This document shows, one piece after another, positions 4,801 through 6,280 of a stretch of 6,280 nt of DNA. Source of the stretch: Flectobacillus sp. GTDB taxonomy: Bacteria; Bacteroidota; Bacteroidia; Cytophagales; Spirosomataceae. A program made the position numbers and the translations under genes. Positions within the stretch are counted from its first letter, which is position 1. Each line of letters starts with the position of its first letter. A model generated the notes under the pieces. The model ran no database searches. It had not been told where the DNA came from and worked only from the letters and a program-made list of their open reading frames with translations. The DNA lies in NCBI GenBank assembly GCA_029865665.1, contig JARXAV010000346.1, positions 1 through 6,280 of the forward strand. The letters are read 5' to 3'.

Positions 4801-6280
4801 ATGAGAAAAATCTTTACCATCATATTACTACTACATTCTATTTCAAGTACTGCTCAAAATAAATTAATGGGTTGGGTAACAGAACAAAACTCTGGGAAAA
4901 AGCCTGTAGTAGGTGCTATCATTAGGTCTAGTGGGACTTCGAACTCTAGAACGAGTTCTACTAAAGGAGAGTTTACGTTAGATTTTCAGGGACTTGACGC
5001 TGGTGAGCGTGTTATCCTTAGACCAGAAAAAGTAGGTTGGGAATTGGTAAATGAAAAAGAGATGCAAGTAAATCTTCCAACTCATCCTATTGAAAATAAG
5101 GTAAAGATAGTTTTATGCAAAGCGGGAACCCTAGCTTTAGCGAAACAAGCCTATTACAAGGTTGCAGATCCATATATTATCCAGCAGTATAATAAAAAAA
5201 TGGCAGCATTGGATAAAGAAAAATCGTCTTATAAAGCAGAAAAAGCTAAACTACAAGAAGAACGTAATCGCTTACAAAACCAATTGGCAGAATATGCTGA
5301 GGAGTTTATACGAGTAAACCTAGACGATGCTTCCGACATAGAACGCCGAGCAATTGTCTTATTCAAAGAAGGAAGAATAGACGAAAGTATCCAACTAAGG
5401 GAGAGTCTTAAATCAGGTAAAGAAATAAGAAAAGCTGTAAGTGATAAAGCGAAAGCGGACTCTATTATAGCATTACACACACGCAATCTAAAAGGTCTGG
5501 CAAAGGAATATATCTTTAAATTTGATTTTAAATCTGCCGAAGAGAAGTATGAAGAATTAGTCACTGCAGATACTACTAATTATGATAATACCTTTGCCTT
5601 TGCTTATTTTCTTGATAATCAAAACCAACACGATAAAGCTATTAAATACTATCTAAGGGCTTTGAAATTAGCCCCAAGCGAATCAGACATGGCCTATACC
5701 CAAAACAATTTGGGTACTTTGTATCAAGATATAAATGATTATCCAGCCGCATTGAACGCCTACACAAAAGCCTTGGAAATCAATGAACGTTTAGCCAAGA
5801 CTAATCCTGCCACTTACGAGCCTGATGTGGCTGATACCCAAAACAATTTGGGGAATTTGTATTATGATAAAAATGACTATCAAGCGGCATTGAATGCTTA
5901 CAGCAAAGCCTTGGAAATCAGAGAACGTTTAGCCAAGACCAATCCTGCTACTTACGAGCCTGATGTGGCGATGACCCAAAACAATTTGGGGAATTTGTAT
6001 TATGATAAAAATGACTACTCAGCAGCATTGAATGCTTACAGCAAAGCCTTGGAAATCAGAGAACGTTTAGCCAAGACGAATCCTGATACTTACGAGCCTG
6101 ATGTGGCTGGTATCCAAAACAATTTGGGTAGTTTGTATGACGCTAAAAATGACTATCCAGCGGCATTCAAAGCCTACGGCAAAGCCTTGGAAATCAGAGA
6201 ACGTTTAGCCAAGACCAATTCTGCTACTTACGAGCCTGATTTGGCGATGACCCAAAACAATTTGGGGATTTTGTATCAAG
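4801..6280 (+). CDS. Secreted carboxypeptidase-regulatory-like / coiled-coil / TPR protein (3' end outside the window)
   Basis: This gene starts at ATG 4801 and is open to the right edge, giving 493 visible codons. Residues 1-18 are a signal peptide (RK, then FTIILLLHSISS, cleavage after STA), so the product is exported. Residues about 23-105 resemble a carboxypeptidase-regulatory-like beta-sandwich (GWVTEQNSGKKPVVGA near the start, then a KGEFTLDF strand). Residues about 130-170 are a Lys/Glu/Gln-rich coiled coil. After a helical linker, TPRs start near 275, and from residue 301 four full 46-residue units repeat almost exactly, with a fifth beginning at the edge. This architecture is frequent in Bacteroidota cell-envelope proteins, where TPRs act as protein-binding scaffolds; no specific partner or enzymatic role can be assigned. 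It follows the membrane-protein gene by 73 bp on the same strand. A TTTG at 4738-4741 with a TATTTTAA at 4757 could give it its own promoter, but the match is weak. The missing C-terminus may hold another domain. Confidence 0.88.
   Translation, partial: MRKIFTIILLLHSISSTAQNKLMGWVTEQNSGKKPVVGAIIRSSGTSNSRTSSTKGEFTLDFQGLDAGERVILRPEKVGWELVNEKEMQVNLPTHPIENKVKIVLCKAGTLALAKQAYYKVADPYIIQQYNKKMAALDKEKSSYKAEKAKLQEERNRLQNQLAEYAEEFIRVNLDDASDIERRAIVLFKEGRIDESIQLRESLKSGKEIRKAVSDKAKADSIIALHTRNLKGLAKEYIFKFDFKSAEEKYEELVTADTTNYDNTFAFAYFLDNQNQHDKAIKYYLRALKLAPSESDMAYTQNNLGTLYQDINDYPAALNAYTKALEINERLAKTNPATYEPDVADTQNNLGNLYYDKNDYQAALNAYSKALEIRERLAKTNPATYEPDVAMTQNNLGNLYYDKNDYSAALNAYSKALEIRERLAKTNPDTYEPDVAGIQNNLGSLYDAKNDYPAAFKAYGKALEIRERLAKTNSATYEPDLAMTQNNLGILYQ
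5701..6280 (+). repeat. 138-bp in-frame tandem repeats (46-residue TPR units)
   Basis: Units start at 5701, 5839, 5977, 6115 and 6253, each with CAAAACAATTTGGG and spaced exactly 138 bp; the fifth is cut by the window. Each unit encodes QNNLG.LY at its start, a KALEI.ERLAKTN helix and a TYEPD linker. By hand count, units 2 and 3 differ at about 11 of 138 bases, clustered at two spots. The high DNA identity points to recent duplication or ongoing gene conversion. The 46-residue period is longer than the canonical 34-residue TPR, through an extended second helix and linker. Confidence 0.92.

Noticed and set aside
5229..5564. A 111-codon - strand open frame rich in Ser and Leu
   Set aside because: It is antisense to the coiled-coil region of the secreted TPR protein, whose + strand frame is continuous and carries recognisable domains.
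5701..6280. Regular repeats considered as a CRISPR array or minisatellite
   Set aside because: The 138-bp units are contiguous, in frame and encode TPR helices. There are no spacers, and the repeats lie inside a gene.

Overview
The window looks like chromosomal accessory DNA from a low-GC Bacteroidota, probably a Cytophagales-type organism. The reasons are AT-rich genes without convincing Shine-Dalgarno sequences, and at the right end a secreted protein joining a carboxypeptidase-regulatory-like domain, a coiled coil and TPRs, an architecture typical of that phylum. There are five protein genes, two of them cut by the window edges, plus one probable gene remnant. No rRNA, tRNA, CRISPR array, transposase or integrase gene was seen.

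Layout, left to right. (1) The 3' end of an unrecognised + strand gene stops at 469. It faces, across a convergent gap holding two inverted repeats (485-530 and 546-578), a - strand gene for a small single-domain SLOG-superfamily protein (575-1066). (2) A 394-bp spacer (1067-1460) holds a 15-bp-stem hairpin and about 40 in-frame codons that read like the C-terminus of an outer-membrane beta-barrel protein, probably a dead gene tail. (3) Then come three + strand genes: an alpha/beta hydrolase fused to a C-terminal TPR domain resembling the TPR-S/TRAFs-binding region of eukaryotic ASK kinases (1461-2957); a polytopic membrane protein with a C-terminal cytoplasmic alpha/beta domain (3108-4727); and a secreted TPR protein with near-identical 46-residue repeats that runs off the right edge (4801 onward).

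Functional reading (inference). SLOG domains bind or process nucleotides and NAD-derived signals, for example in the Thoeris protein ThsA. TPR-S domains, as I recall the comparative-genomics literature, are predicted sensor or adaptor modules in prokaryotic conflict systems and recur beside SLOG, TIR and hydrolase domains. A SLOG protein divergent from a hydrolase-TPR-S protein, followed by a membrane-anchored Rossmann-like protein, fits a nucleotide-signal-controlled defence or stress-response locus with a lipase or esterase-like output at the membrane. The sequence does not prove that these genes act together: the SLOG gene is on the other strand, and the + strand genes are separated by 150 and 73 bp. 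The secreted TPR protein belongs to a family common in Bacteroidota and may be an unrelated neighbour.
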